Notes: a model not told the origin generated them from the sequence alone. A stretch of DNA of 64,000 bases from Paenibacillus alkalitolerans (GCF_016482785.1 NZ_JAEMXM010000002.1:62001-126000); one strand, 5' to 3'. Counted from the first letter of the stretch, positions 25,485-34,980 are shown. Program-made: numbers and translations.

Positions 25485-27614
25485 TTAAGCGTATTCCGTA
25501 ACGAGCGGGCTGACGCTCACCGCGCAAACCTTAAATCCGGGCATTTTGCAGGTCGGATCCAGCGCGTCATGCGTTATTTTGTTGACGTTCTGGGTATCGC
25601 CCCAATGCATGGGCACGAATACCGTGTCCTCGCGGATGTCGGCGCTGTACCGGCAGCGCACGTAGATGACGCCTCGTCTCGATTCAAGCTTTACCAGCGT
25701 TGCATCTTCAATGCGGTATTTTTTGGCTGTCTTCGGATGAATCTCCACGAACGATTCCACGTCGCGAGCGGCCAATGAATGGCTTCTTCTCGTCTGCACA
25801 CCGGTTAAGTAATGTGTCAGCACGCGGCCGGTTGTCAGGTACAGCGGATACTCCGCGCTAACCTGCTCCTTCGGCAGATGATTGTCGACGGGGGTCAACA
25901 GCGCTTTGCCGCCGGGCAGCGGAAACGAAGTTTCAAACAGGCGCTTCGCGCCGGGATGATCCGGCTCCGGACAAGGCCAATAGACGCCTTCCTCCATCCG
26001 CAACCGATCATAGGTGATGCCGTAGTAATCCGCAATGCCGCCGCGGCTTGCCAATCGGAGCTCGTTAAATATGTCTTCGACGCCGGTATATTTGAAATAA
26101 CCGCCTCTGCCCAGCCTGTCGGCCAACTCGCTCAGAATAAGCCAGTCATCCTTTGTTTCGCCCGGCGCGGGACAGGCGGCTTCCCTAAGCAGCACTCGGC
26201 CTTCCAGATTCGTAAGCGTCCCTGTGTTCTCGAGGTATGCCGTTACCGGCAAAATCAAATCGGCAAGCTGCGCCGTCTCCGACATCAAGAAATCGGCAAC
26301 GACGAGGAAATCGAGCTTCTTCAGCCCTTCTTCGATGAGATTCGCATTCGGATTGGAAACGAGCGGATTGGAGCCCATAACGAACAAGGAACGAATTTCC
26401 TGCTCGTACACCTTCACCATCATCTCATATGCGGAAACCCCTTTGCCCGGCAGCTCGCCCGGATCAATGCCCCACACGCTTGCGACATAAGCGCGGTCCT
26501 CGGGATTCTCGATCAGTCGGTAGCCGGGAAGCTGATCGGCCTTCTGGCCGTGCTCTCTGCCGCCCTGGCCGTTCCCTTGACCGGTTACGGCACCGTAGCC
26601 GCAGCCCGGCTTGCCGATTTTCCCCGTAAGCAGAACGAGGTTCAAGAAGTTGCGAACCGACATGTGGCCGTCGGTCTGCTGCTCCACGCCCCGCGCCGTG
26701 AATACCATGCCCGTCGCCGCTTTGCCGTAAGCCAGCGCCGCTTTGCGGATCAGCTCGCCGGATATTCCGGTCAGCTCGGCGATCTCCTGCATATCGAGCG
26801 AGTCCAAGTGAGCTTTCAATTCGGTGAAGCCTGCGGTGCGCTGCTGAACGAAATTTTGGTCGATTAGGCCTTCCTCAAGCAATACCTTGAGCATCCCGTT
26901 AACAAGCGTCGCATCCATACCCGGCTTCACTCTTAAGTGTAAGTCCGCGATCCGGGTCGTTCCGGTTTCCCTCGGATCGATCGCAATAATATAGGCGCCC
27001 TTTTCCTTCGCTCTCGTAAAATAAGGCATAAGCGTAGGCTGGCACTCCGCGATATTCGTACCTGCCAGAATGATGCAGCCGGCAAGCTCAATATCCGACA
27101 GCTGATTCGTCAGTCCGCGGTCGATGCCGAACACCTTGACGCCAGCCGAAGCCGCCGCCGACATGCAAAACCTGCCGTTATAATCGATGTACTTCGTCTG
27201 CAGCGCGACACGGGCGAACTTGCCCAGCAAATAGGCGGATTCATTCGTCAGCGAACCGCCGCCGTATAAACCGATCGCATGGTTTCCGTACGTTCTGCGA
27301 TGCTCGGTGAATTTGTTGACGATGATCTCGTACGCTTCTTCCCACGATATGCGGATAAACGCGCCGTCCTTCTTGACCATCGGGTGCAGGATGCGCTCCC
27401 CGGTCAGAACGTGCTGGTAAGCGTTCATGCCTTTGATGCAGAGGCGCCCTTCCGAAGCGAGATTCGGCGCCGGTACGACGGTGTACGCCGGACGGCCTCC
27501 GGCGGAATCCCTCTCTTCGATCACCTGCATCTTGCATTGCACACTGCAGAAGGGGCACTGCGTATCCATTATGGTTTGAATATCCCGCTGCTCTTTCTCC
27601 AATAATTTGCTCAT
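25485..27614 (-). CDS. nasC: Assimilatory nitrate reductase, catalytic molybdopterin subunit
   Basis: 709 residues, the size of Bacillus NasC. An N-terminal [4Fe-4S] motif CPFCSVQCKM, completed by the Cys in GRLCIKGMN, is followed by molybdopterin oxidoreductase domains (GLYGGGSLTNESAYLLGKFAR; IILAGTNIAECQP) and a C-terminal dinucleotide-binding domain (YPLYLTTGRVLTHYLTGVQT, VFVPMHWGDTQNVNKITHDA). It reduces nitrate to nitrite in the cytoplasm; no Tat or Sec signal is present, in keeping with the assimilatory type. Last gene of the operon, 7 bases after nasB, its presumed electron donor. Confidence 0.92.
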   Translation of the reverse strand: MSKLLEKEQRDIQTIMDTQCPFCSVQCKMQVIEERDSAGGRPAYTVVPAPNLASEGRLCIKGMNAYQHVLTGERILHPMVKKDGAFIRISWEEAYEIIVNKFTEHRRTYGNHAIGLYGGGSLTNESAYLLGKFARVALQTKYIDYNGRFCMSAAASAGVKVFGIDRGLTNQLSDIELAGCIILAGTNIAECQPTLMPYFTRAKEKGAYIIAIDPRETGTTRIADLHLRVKPGMDATLVNGMLKVLLEEGLIDQNFVQQRTAGFTELKAHLDSLDMQEIAELTGISGELIRKAALAYGKAATGMVFTARGVEQQTDGHMSVRNFLNLVLLTGKIGKPGCGYGAVTGQGNGQGGREHGQKADQLPGYRLIENPEDRAYVASVWGIDPGELPGKGVSAYEMMVKVYEQEIRSLFVMGSNPLVSNPNANLIEEGLKKLDFLVVADFLMSETAQLADLILPVTAYLENTGTLTNLEGRVLLREAACPAPGETKDDWLILSELADRLGRGGYFKYTGVEDIFNELRLASRGGIADYYGITYDRLRMEEGVYWPCPEPDHPGAKRLFETSFPLPGGKALLTPVDNHLPKEQVSAEYPLYLTTGRVLTHYLTGVQTRRSHSLAARDVESFVEIHPKTAKKYRIEDATLVKLESRRGVIYVRCRYSADIREDTVFVPMHWGDTQNVNKITHDALDPTCKMPGFKVCAVSVSPLVTEYA

Positions 27615-27621
27615 AAGCCAG

Positions 27622-30027
27622 TCACCTTATCAAGGCAGCCGCAGGCTGCGAATTTTGTTGCCGCTGTCCGGAAAACCGCTGCTCCAGCGCCATTCTCGCG
27701 ATCAACTCCGAGCGATACGGGAGATCGAACAGCCGTTCCCGCAGCTGCGTAATGCCGATGCGTTCGACCCATTGCCCCGTCGTCTCGCTGTAATTCGCTT
27801 CTTCGCGGTACCACTGGAGGAAGGCCGCCGCCAGCTCCAACGCCTTCTCATCCGTCGGCTCCGTACACAGCAGCTCTCCTTGCCGAAGCTTTATTCTTCC
27901 GCAGCCGCCTACGTATATTTCCCAGCCGCCCGGCGCGCCGACGATCCCGACATCCTTGACAAGCGTCCCTGCGCGGTGCAGAGGGCTCGCAGAGACGGCG
28001 ACGCTGACGGCGGCCGGCATTTGCAGGCGCTCCAATCTCCGCTCAAGACTCGCGCCCAAACGGACGGAATCCTGCAGAGCGCTGCGGTCGTACCCGATGC
28101 CTTCGCAAGTGGCGACCGAGGCGATCGTTCTACCGTAAGCCTCAGCTGCAGCTGAATCCGCATTCACCGCCTCCGGCTGTCCGAGCTCCGCGCTGACGGT
28201 GTTCACAAGCTCCGCGTTGACGCCCAGAAGATCAAGATGCGCGCCGCCGGTAAGCTTAACCAAAGGGATGCTATATTTATCGATCACATCCGCGATCCGG
28301 CGCAGCTGCTCGGCGCTCGTAACGCCGCCGTACATGCGGGGCGAGACGGCGAACGTGCCGTCGGCGAGCAAGCTCACCGATGAAGCTGCCGGTGCGGCAG
28401 CCGCTTGAGCGCCAGACGCGGCTTCCGCCGCGCTTCGCGCCTGGCCGACATAATACGTCAAGGCCGGACGGCATACCGCGCAGCCATCCGCCTTGCTCCA
28501 GCCCAGAGCACTCATCGCCTCGCCCGCCGTGGCGTAGCCGCCGGCGCGCACCGCGGCGCGAAGCTCGTCATGGCTGCAGGCCGTACAGCCGCACACCGTC
28601 TCTTTCGGCGCCGCCGGCGCATCCTTGCTCTGAAGCGCCAGCTGCAGCATCGCGGCCACGAGCGGCTTGCAGCCGCCGCACGTACTCGACGCCCGCGTGC
28701 AAGCGCGCACGTCTTCGACCGTCTCGCAGCCGCTTGAAGCGACCGCGTCCATAATCGCGCCTTTCGTAACGCCGTTGCAGGAACACACGGTTGCATTCGG
28801 AGAAAGCGATGCCGCGTACGATTCATCCGCTCCGCCGCCCGGCGCCGCCTCTTCCTCCAGCACGGAAACATCCTGTTGCTGCTTGATATAACCAAGCAGC
28901 TTGTTGCCCTCGCTGGTATCGCCGTACAACACGGCGCCGACGATTTTGTTGTCGCGAATGGAAATCTTCTTATACTTGTTATGGATGCCGTCGTACACTT
29001 TCAGAGATGTCGCAATTTCCGAATCGCGAATTTCTCCGGCCGAGAACACCTCTACGCCGGATACTTTCAATTGCGAATACAGGGTCGAGCCTTGATAACC
29101 TTCGGTTTCGACGCCGCAAATTTTGTTCGCCAGCACTTTACCCTGTTCGTATAACGGCGCCACCAGACCGTACACCATGCCGCGATGCTCCGCGCACTCC
29201 CCGACCGCATAAACCCCGGGCACGCTCGTCTCCAAGAAATCGTTAACGACAATGGCACGGTTGACCTCTATGCCGCTGTCCGCAGCCAGCTTGACGTTCG
29301 GGCGCACGCCGACAGCAATGACGACCAAATCGGCTTCCAGCTTGCTTCCGTCTTTGAACAGGAGCCCTTCCGCCCGCTTCTTGCCGATAATTTTCTCCGT
29401 ATGTTTTTCGAGCAAAAACCGCATGCCCTGCTTTTCCAAATCCCTTCGCAGCATGCTCGCTGCCGTAGGGTCCAGCTGCCGCTCCATCAAGTAATCGAAA
29501 ATATGCACCACATGAACTTCCATGCCCAGATTCAGTAAACCGCGCGCCGCCTCCAAGCCGAGCAGCCCGCCGCCGATGACGGCGGCTTTCTTATACGATT
29601 TGGACGCTTCCAGCAATGTGTTGCAATCGTTAATATTCCGGAATGCCGTCACTCCCGGCTTATCGGCTCCGGGCAGCGGGAGCATGAACGGCAATGAGCC
29701 TGTGGCGAGGATGAGTTTATCGTATTTGACGGCAAGCCCCTTTTCGCTTATGACCTTGCGCTCCGCCGTGTCGATGCCGACAACCGGATCGCCTGCATGC
29801 AGGGTAATGTTATTGTCTTTGTACCACTGCCAGTCATTAATCGTAATGTCATTCACAGCCGTATCGCCCTGCAGCACCTTCGACAGCATGATCCGGTTAT
29901 AGTTCGGGTGCGGTTCCGCGCCAAATATCGTTATCTCGAACCGGTCCGGATCAATCGCCAAAATCTCTTCCACACAGCGCACTCCGGCCATACCGTTCCC
30001 TATTAAGACAAGCTTTTGTTTCCCCAT
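27622..30027 (-). CDS. nasB: Nitrate reductase electron-transfer subunit (NasB-like), NasD paralogue with degenerate nitrite-reductase domain
   Basis: About 801 residues. Order: FAD/NAD(P) reductase (LVLIGNGMAGVRCVEEILA; LILATGSLPFMLPLPGAD), two BFD-type [2Fe-2S] domains (CSCNGVTKGAI...STCGGCKPLV and CGCTACSHDEL...GCAVCRPAL), then a region homologous to the siroheme domain of NasD. There, of four cluster cysteines, only the first (about Cys641) remains; the others read Asp, Ser and Arg. It therefore should not reduce nitrite but pass electrons from NAD(P)H via FAD and 2Fe-2S to NasC. ATG 30027 follows GAGGGGGG; ATG 30051 has no such site. The 102-base gap before it follows the transporter gene. 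Confidence 0.85.
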   Translation of the reverse strand: MGKQKLVLIGNGMAGVRCVEEILAIDPDRFEITIFGAEPHPNYNRIMLSKVLQGDTAVNDITINDWQWYKDNNITLHAGDPVVGIDTAERKVISEKGLAVKYDKLILATGSLPFMLPLPGADKPGVTAFRNINDCNTLLEASKSYKKAAVIGGGLLGLEAARGLLNLGMEVHVVHIFDYLMERQLDPTAASMLRRDLEKQGMRFLLEKHTEKIIGKKRAEGLLFKDGSKLEADLVVIAVGVRPNVKLAADSGIEVNRAIVVNDFLETSVPGVYAVGECAEHRGMVYGLVAPLYEQGKVLANKICGVETEGYQGSTLYSQLKVSGVEVFSAGEIRDSEIATSLKVYDGIHNKYKKISIRDNKIVGAVLYGDTSEGNKLLGYIKQQQDVSVLEEEAAPGGGADESYAASLSPNATVCSCNGVTKGAIMDAVASSGCETVEDVRACTRASSTCGGCKPLVAAMLQLALQSKDAPAAPKETVCGCTACSHDELRAAVRAGGYATAGEAMSALGWSKADGCAVCRPALTYYVGQARSAAEAASGAQAAAAPAASSVSLLADGTFAVSPRMYGGVTSAEQLRRIADVIDKYSIPLVKLTGGAHLDLLGVNAELVNTVSAELGQPEAVNADSAAAEAYGRTIASVATCEGIGYDRSALQDSVRLGASLERRLERLQMPAAVSVAVSASPLHRAGTLVKDVGIVGAPGGWEIYVGGCGRIKLRQGELLCTEPTDEKALELAAAFLQWYREEANYSETTGQWVERIGITQLRERLFDLPYRSELIARMALEQRFSGQRQQNSQPAAALIR

Positions 30028-30129
30028 GTATGCTCGACCCCCCTCTGCCAATTATTTAGTTATCGCGGACAACCTGCGGTTGCCTTGTTCCCATGCTGAA
30101 GTTCCGTCCTGCCGCCGATGCCTATCCGT

Positions 30130-31305
30130 TCATGCAGCCGCCTCTTGTTTGCGGATGGCTGCTCGTTCGGTCGCGTGATTTACACAAAGACAAACGAATG
30201 CAAAGAGAGTAAGCAGCACGAATCCAAGCGTATACGCGCCGGACAAATCTTTAATAATGCCGAGTACGATCGGCGGAAAGAACCCGCCCACGCCGCCCGC
30301 GGCGCCGACGATGCCGGTTACCGCACCCGTGTTGCTCGAGGAAACCTCAGGCACCATTTTGAACACGGCGCCGTTCCCCGTTCCCAGAAAAACCGCGGCC
30401 GCAAGACAACTGGCGCTAAATAATGCGAAATGATCAAGGGAAAGCGCCATCGACAACGACGCGATGACGATTCCCGCAAATACGATTGCGAGAACTTTGC
30501 GCGAACCGAAACGGTCCGCCATATATCCGCCCAATGGGCGAATGAACGTGGCGACTACGACGAATCCGGCCGTTCTCATCCCCGCGTCCGTTGCCGGCAA
30601 ATGAAACAGCTCCTGCAGGAATGTCGGCAAATAAGCCCCGAATGCTACGAAGCCTCCGAAGGTGACAAAATAATAGGCCGACAATAACCAGGTAGAACGT
30701 TCCCGAAGCACGACCATAGATTGCTTGAACGTCTTCACATTGGCCGGCGCGGGCAACTCCTTCGTTCCGATCCAGAAGACGGCGGTGACGATCGCAATCA
30801 TGACGGCGGGGCCCCAGAACACCCATTGCAAGCCATAGCCGTGTAACACGGTCGGCAGCGTGAAGCTCGCCACGGCGCCGCCCACATTCCCAAGTCCGGC
30901 CAATCCGAGCACCAATCCCTGTCTATCCGGTGGGAACCACCTGGAAACATAGGTGAGGGATATGGCGAACGTTGTGCCCGCCATGCCGATAAACAGCGCG
31001 CACAGCAGCATGATCCAATAGGATTGCGTCAATCCGGCCATCAGCAGCGGAAAAATAAGGAACAGCATCGTTGCGGCGAAAACGCGTTTGCCGCCGTAGC
31101 GATCCGTGTAGATCCCCATCGGGATTCGCAAAATCGATCCAAGCAGCACTGGCGCGGCGATCAGCACGCTCTTCTGTGTGGCGGTGAGACTGAACAGTTC
31201 TTGTATATGTCCGGCTATCGGAGGAAACACGTTCCAGATTACGAACGAGGCCGTCATAGCCATAGTTGATAGCCCTAAAGCAAGGAATGAACCATTTTGG
31301 CGCAT
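30130..31305 (-). CDS. nasA: Nitrate/nitrite transporter, MFS (NarK/NasA type)
   Basis: About 391 residues with twelve hydrophobic segments. Nitrate-signature loops are present: in helix 5 GLAGLGNVGGAVASF and in helix 11 GIVGAAGGVGGFFPP, and Arg residues in helices 2 and 8 (SILRIPMGIYTDRYGG; FIRPLGGYMADRFGS) match the nitrate-binding Arg pair. It imports nitrate for the reductase encoded in the same operon. ATG 31305 is preferred (GGAGAG upstream); GTG 31314 is too close to that site. It lies 10-20 bases after nasE. Confidence 0.92.
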   Translation of the reverse strand: MRQNGSFLALGLSTMAMTASFVIWNVFPPIAGHIQELFSLTATQKSVLIAAPVLLGSILRIPMGIYTDRYGGKRVFAATMLFLIFPLLMAGLTQSYWIMLLCALFIGMAGTTFAISLTYVSRWFPPDRQGLVLGLAGLGNVGGAVASFTLPTVLHGYGLQWVFWGPAVMIAIVTAVFWIGTKELPAPANVKTFKQSMVVLRERSTWLLSAYYFVTFGGFVAFGAYLPTFLQELFHLPATDAGMRTAGFVVVATFIRPLGGYMADRFGSRKVLAIVFAGIVIASLSMALSLDHFALFSASCLAAAVFLGTGNGAVFKMVPEVSSSNTGAVTGIVGAAGGVGGFFPPIVLGIIKDLSGAYTLGFVLLTLFAFVCLCVNHATERAAIRKQEAAA

Positions 31306-31324
31306 CGCAAGCACTCTCCTCAGG

Positions 31325-31660
31325 CTAGGATGCCTTAATGCTGTCTTCTGCTACATGCAGATGCATATCGCCGCTATTTTCGTCGATTTCAACCTGAAAG
31401 GTCGTTACGCAACCATCATCCGGCGCTTGAACGAGTCCGTCATCCAAATTGATTTTCCAGTCGTGCAGCGGACAAAATACGTGATGATCGCAGACGATTC
31501 CTTCGGAAAGCTTACCCGCTTTGTGCGGGCATCGGTTCTCAATCGCTTTGATCGCGCCTCCCGTCAATTTGAACACCGCGATTTCCAGCGCTCCGAGCTT
31601 GATCACTCTGGATCTCTTTTCTGCAATTTCCGAAATGTTCCCGATATAGATCCTCGCCAT
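31325..31660 (-). CDS. nasE: Nitrite reductase small subunit (Rieske-type NirD/NasE)
   Basis: 111 residues. Rieske [2Fe-2S] ligands are intact: CPH in IENRCPHKAGKL and CPLH in VFCPLHDWKINL, so this small subunit may carry a cluster; in some NirD proteins it is lost. It associates with the large subunit encoded 15 bases upstream and is needed for NAD(P)H-dependent nitrite reduction to ammonium. Confidence 0.92.
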   Translation of the reverse strand: MARIYIGNISEIAEKRSRVIKLGALEIAVFKLTGGAIKAIENRCPHKAGKLSEGIVCDHHVFCPLHDWKINLDDGLVQAPDDGCVTTFQVEIDENSGDMHLHVAEDSIKAS

Positions 31661-31675
31661 ATGCCTGCATCCCCT

Positions 31676-34108
31676 CTATTTTGTAATCGTTGCTGCCGAC
31701 TGCTCTTCCATCGGGGCGAACGTCTTGCGCAGCTCATCTTGTTCAATGATTTCCTTCCACGGATCTTTCGTAAGCGAAAGCGTCTTCTCGATCCGTTCCA
31801 CAAGCGCCGCACGATCTTCCTTGCTCTCCAAGGCCGCTTTTATCGTATCCAAGCCGACCCGCTCCACCCACTCCGATGTCCGTTCGTTGTATTTCCCCGT
31901 CTCACGGTAATACTGCAGGTAGGCGGCGGACCATTCCAGAACTTCCTCCTCGGTCTTCACCTTGCACAACAAATCCGATCCGCGAAGCTTGGTGCCTCCG
32001 TTGCCGCCGACATGAAGCTCCCAGCCGCCGTCGATCGCCACGACGCCGAAGTCTTTGATCGTCGCTTCCGCACAGTTGCGGGGACAGCCCGATACGGCCA
32101 TCTTCACCTTCGCCGGAGTATTCAAACGCTCGAACTTCTTCTCGAGCGTTATGCCCATTCCGATGGAATCTTGGGTGCCGAAGCGGCAAAACGTCGAGCC
32201 TACGCATGTTTTGACCGTCCGCAGCGCTTTACCGTATGCGTAGCCTGACGGCATGTCGAGATCCGCCCACATGGCGGGCAGGTCTTCCTTCTTCACGCCC
32301 AACAGGTCGATACGCTGTCCGCCCGTCACCTTCACGAGCGGCACCTCGTACTTCTCGGCGATTTCCGCGATTTTCTTCAAATCTTTCGGTGTCGTCACGC
32401 CGCCGTACATTCTCGGAACGACCGAGTACGTGCCGTCCTTCTGGATGTTCGCGTGATTGCGCTCGTTCACGAAGCGCGACTCTCTTTCGTCCTCATGATC
32501 TTCCGGCCACGCCATGCCGAGGTAGTAGTTCAGCGCCGGGCGGCACTTGGAACAGCCTTCCGGATTGGACCATTCGAGCACGTTCATGACTTCCTTCGAG
32601 GTTGTCAGTCTCATGCTGCGGATCGCTTCCACCACTTCGTCGCGTCCGAGCGTCGTGCAGGCGCATATGCCTTCTTTGACGGTTTTCACGCCGTCCGCTC
32701 CGAGCACGTAAGTCAGCACGTCTGCCACCAGCGGCTTGCAGCCTCCGCAGGAAGCTGACGCTTTGGTGCAAGCTTTAATATCGTTGACGCTGGAGCAGCC
32801 CTTCTCCTGAACAGCCTGCACGATAGCGCCCTTCGATACCCCGTTGCAGCCGCACACGATCTCGTCGTCGCTCATTGCCGCAACCAATTCCGCACCGGAC
32901 TTCGCCTTGCCCCCGCCTTCTCCGAGGAGCACCGTCTTTTCTTTGCCCGTAACGTCTTCGCCGCTTCGGATCATTGCAAACAACCGCGAACCGTCGCTGA
33001 TGTCGCCGAACAATACGGCGCCGATCACTTTGCCGTCCCTGATGACGGCTTTCTTATATACTCCTTCGAAATCGTCTTGAACGCGAACGGCACGAGTGCC
33101 CGGCTTATCCGCATATTCGCCTGCCGAGAATACGTCGACGCCCGATACCTTCAGCTTGGTCGATACGACGGAGCCCTGATAACCCGCCGTCTCTACCCCG
33201 GCAAGCCGCTTGGCCAGCACCGCCCCTTGTTCGTACAGCGGAGCGACCAAACCGTAAGCTACGCCGCGATGCTCGGCGCACTCGCCGATGGAGTAGATGT
33301 TAGGTATGTTCGTCTCCAGGTAGTCATTTACTACAATGCCGCGGTTGATCTCGATGCCGCTGCTCTTCGCAAGCGCAATGTTGGGCCGGATTCCTACCGC
33401 CATGACTATCAGGTCGGCATCGACTTCCGAGCCGTCCGTGAACCGAAGGCCGGTTGCGCGCTTCTTGCCGAGAATCGTTTCGCTGTTTTTCTTGAGCAGA
33501 AACTTCATGCCTTGGCGCTCCAACTCTTGCTGCAGCATGAGAGACGCCGTCGAGTCAAGCTGAAGATTCATTAAGTATTCGTTAATGTGAACGACCGTTA
33601 CGTCCATATGAAGATTCAGCAGCCCGCGAGCCGCTTCAAGGCCTAGAAGGCCGCCGCCGATAACTACGGCTTTCTTGTATTTCTTCGCGGCTTCGATCAT
33701 CGCCTCGCAATCTTTAATGTCCCGGAAGGCGATCACGCCTTCCTTGTCCGCGCCCGGCAGCGGAAGCATGAAAGGAAGCGATCCCGTTGCGATAATTAAT
33801 TCATCGTATGGAACGCTGATTCCGCCGTCCGTGCTGACGAGCTTCCGTTCCGCATCGATTTTGTTAACCGTATGGCCCGTATGCAGCGTGATGTGATTCT
33901 CTTCGTACCAAGACCAATCGTTAATGACGATGTCCTTCATATCGGCATCGCCGGCCAATACCGACGAAAGCAAGATGCGGTTATAGTTCGGATGCGGCTC
34001 TTTGCCGAAGATAGTAATATCGTAGCGGTTCGGCGCTAGCTTAAGCAGCTGCTCGATACAGCTGACTCCGGCCATTCCGTTTCCTATCAGAACTAATTTT
34101 TTCTTCAT
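31676..34108 (-). CDS. nasD: Assimilatory nitrite reductase large subunit
   Basis: 810 residues, usual for NasD/NirB. FAD/NAD(P) domain (LVLIGNGMAGVSCIEQLLK), two BFD-type [2Fe-2S] domains (CGCNGVSKGAIVQ...ASCGGCKPLV; CACTTLGRDEV...GCSKCRPAL), a nitrite/sulfite reductase half-domain, and the siroheme-4Fe4S ligands Cys635-x5-Cys641 and Cys675-x3-Cys679 (CVGSTFC, CPRNC). It reduces nitrite to ammonium with six electrons from NAD(P)H. First gene of the operon nasD-nasE-nasA-nasB-nasC, an order in which nitrite removal is made before nitrate reduction. Confidence 0.95.
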   Translation of the reverse strand: MKKKLVLIGNGMAGVSCIEQLLKLAPNRYDITIFGKEPHPNYNRILLSSVLAGDADMKDIVINDWSWYEENHITLHTGHTVNKIDAERKLVSTDGGISVPYDELIIATGSLPFMLPLPGADKEGVIAFRDIKDCEAMIEAAKKYKKAVVIGGGLLGLEAARGLLNLHMDVTVVHINEYLMNLQLDSTASLMLQQELERQGMKFLLKKNSETILGKKRATGLRFTDGSEVDADLIVMAVGIRPNIALAKSSGIEINRGIVVNDYLETNIPNIYSIGECAEHRGVAYGLVAPLYEQGAVLAKRLAGVETAGYQGSVVSTKLKVSGVDVFSAGEYADKPGTRAVRVQDDFEGVYKKAVIRDGKVIGAVLFGDISDGSRLFAMIRSGEDVTGKEKTVLLGEGGGKAKSGAELVAAMSDDEIVCGCNGVSKGAIVQAVQEKGCSSVNDIKACTKASASCGGCKPLVADVLTYVLGADGVKTVKEGICACTTLGRDEVVEAIRSMRLTTSKEVMNVLEWSNPEGCSKCRPALNYYLGMAWPEDHEDERESRFVNERNHANIQKDGTYSVVPRMYGGVTTPKDLKKIAEIAEKYEVPLVKVTGGQRIDLLGVKKEDLPAMWADLDMPSGYAYGKALRTVKTCVGSTFCRFGTQDSIGMGITLEKKFERLNTPAKVKMAVSGCPRNCAEATIKDFGVVAIDGGWELHVGGNGGTKLRGSDLLCKVKTEEEVLEWSAAYLQYYRETGKYNERTSEWVERVGLDTIKAALESKEDRAALVERIEKTLSLTKDPWKEIIEQDELRKTFAPMEEQSAATITK

Positions 34109-34627
34109 AGTGATTCACGCACCTTCGTCGGATGTAATTGTTACATTTTATGTTAGGTATTCACTTGGACACATAAAAACTCATCAACGAGGACTATTTT
34201 AGCGTCACGTAATCTAACATAGACTATTTTTATTACTGTAACTCAGGTCTTCGTTTTTATCAACAAAAATTTGTTTATTTTCTTATAAAGAAAACATAAT
34301 TTCATAGATAATACGAACGAATTTATAAATATTTCGTGATATAGTTCGGAAAAATAACGCTTTCATCATCTCGTGGTTATATTTCATGAATAATCGAATT
34401 GATTTTATAATGCACAAATACATCATGTGTTACATTTTCTCACACATTATGAATCCGCATGGCACTTACTTCAAGAACATATACTTTGAAGCCCCGTTTG
34501 TCGCCTTTCCTGACTTATAAGAAGACCTCTCCCGACTAATTGCACGATTCGGCTGACTAACGGACATTTAGAGCCTGTCGATTTATTGTGAGCAACAGAC
34601 TTAAATGCAGTAAACCGGATTCAGGAG
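34109..34627. other. AT-rich leader region of the nitrate operon
   Basis: No gene is visible. It must contain the nasD promoter. Two regulatory candidates: a perfect palindrome ATGTAA-TTG-TTACAT (34132-34146) 24 bases before the start, and CGTCACGTAATCTAACA (34203-34219), whose complement fits the TnrA/GlnR pattern TGTNA-N7-TNACA except for the final base. Both are weakly supported but fit nitrogen control. Confidence 0.35.
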
Positions 34628-34911
34628 CTGTAAGCGAGAAAAGTTCGCTTTAACGCTCGTAAAAGCCGGTTTCAAGCTATGTAACAGGAGTTACTCCGGT
34701 TAGGAGGGTGCAGCGCGTCGAAATTGAGCGTTGTAACCGGAGTTGCTCCGGCTAGAAGGGTGCAGCGGGTCGAAATTGAGGGTTGTAACCGGAGTTGCTC
34801 CGGCTAAGAGAGTGCAACGGGTCGAAATTGAGGGTTGTAACCGGAGTTGCTCCGGCTAAGAGAGTGCAACGGGTCGAAATTGAGCGTTGTAACCGGAGTT
34901 GCTCCGGTTAC
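34628..34911. repeat. 52-bp tandem repeat array with a hairpin in each unit
   Basis: GTAAC(C/A)GGAGTT recurs at 34681, 34733, 34785, 34837 and 34889, exactly 52 bp apart, giving about 4.4 copies. Each unit carries an inverted repeat; in the last it is perfect (GTAACCGGAG-TTG-CTCCGGTTAC, 34889-34911). Other parts of the unit (GTGCA-CGGGTCGAAATTGAG) are almost invariant. A degenerate first unit (34628-34680) resembles the repeat at 25233-25302. No ORF is maintained through it. Confidence 0.9.
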
Positions 34912-34948
34912 ACGCACCTTACATTGCTTCGCCTTGCCGGTCACAACG

Positions 34949-34977
34949 AAAACGGCGGCTCTCTTTGAGAGCCGCCG
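34949..34977 (-). terminator. Terminator of the downstream SSS symporter gene
   Basis: CGGCGGCTCTC (34953-34963), TTT, GAGAGCCGCCG (34967-34977): perfect 11-bp stem, followed on the minus strand by TTTTCG. It starts 3 bases past the symporter stop. Confidence 0.8.
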
Positions 34978-34980
34978 CAA

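Noticed and set aside
25812-26867. 351-codon plus-strand frame
   Set aside because: Antisense to nasC.
31178-32248. 356-codon plus-strand frame
   Set aside because: Antisense to nasE and nasD ends; no recognisable domain.
34132-34146. Third Rrf2 operator or Fnr site before nasD
   Set aside because: Half-sites resemble the Rrf2 operator but the spacer is 3 instead of 7 bases, and it does not fit TGTGA-N6-TCACA; left as an unassigned palindrome.
34424-34449. ATGTGT-N12-ACACAT inverted repeat as CRP/FNR site
   Set aside because: Spacing and core do not match either family and it is far from the gene start.
34628-34911. CRISPR array
   Set aside because: Repeats are contiguous with a 52-bp period and no unique spacers; no cas genes.
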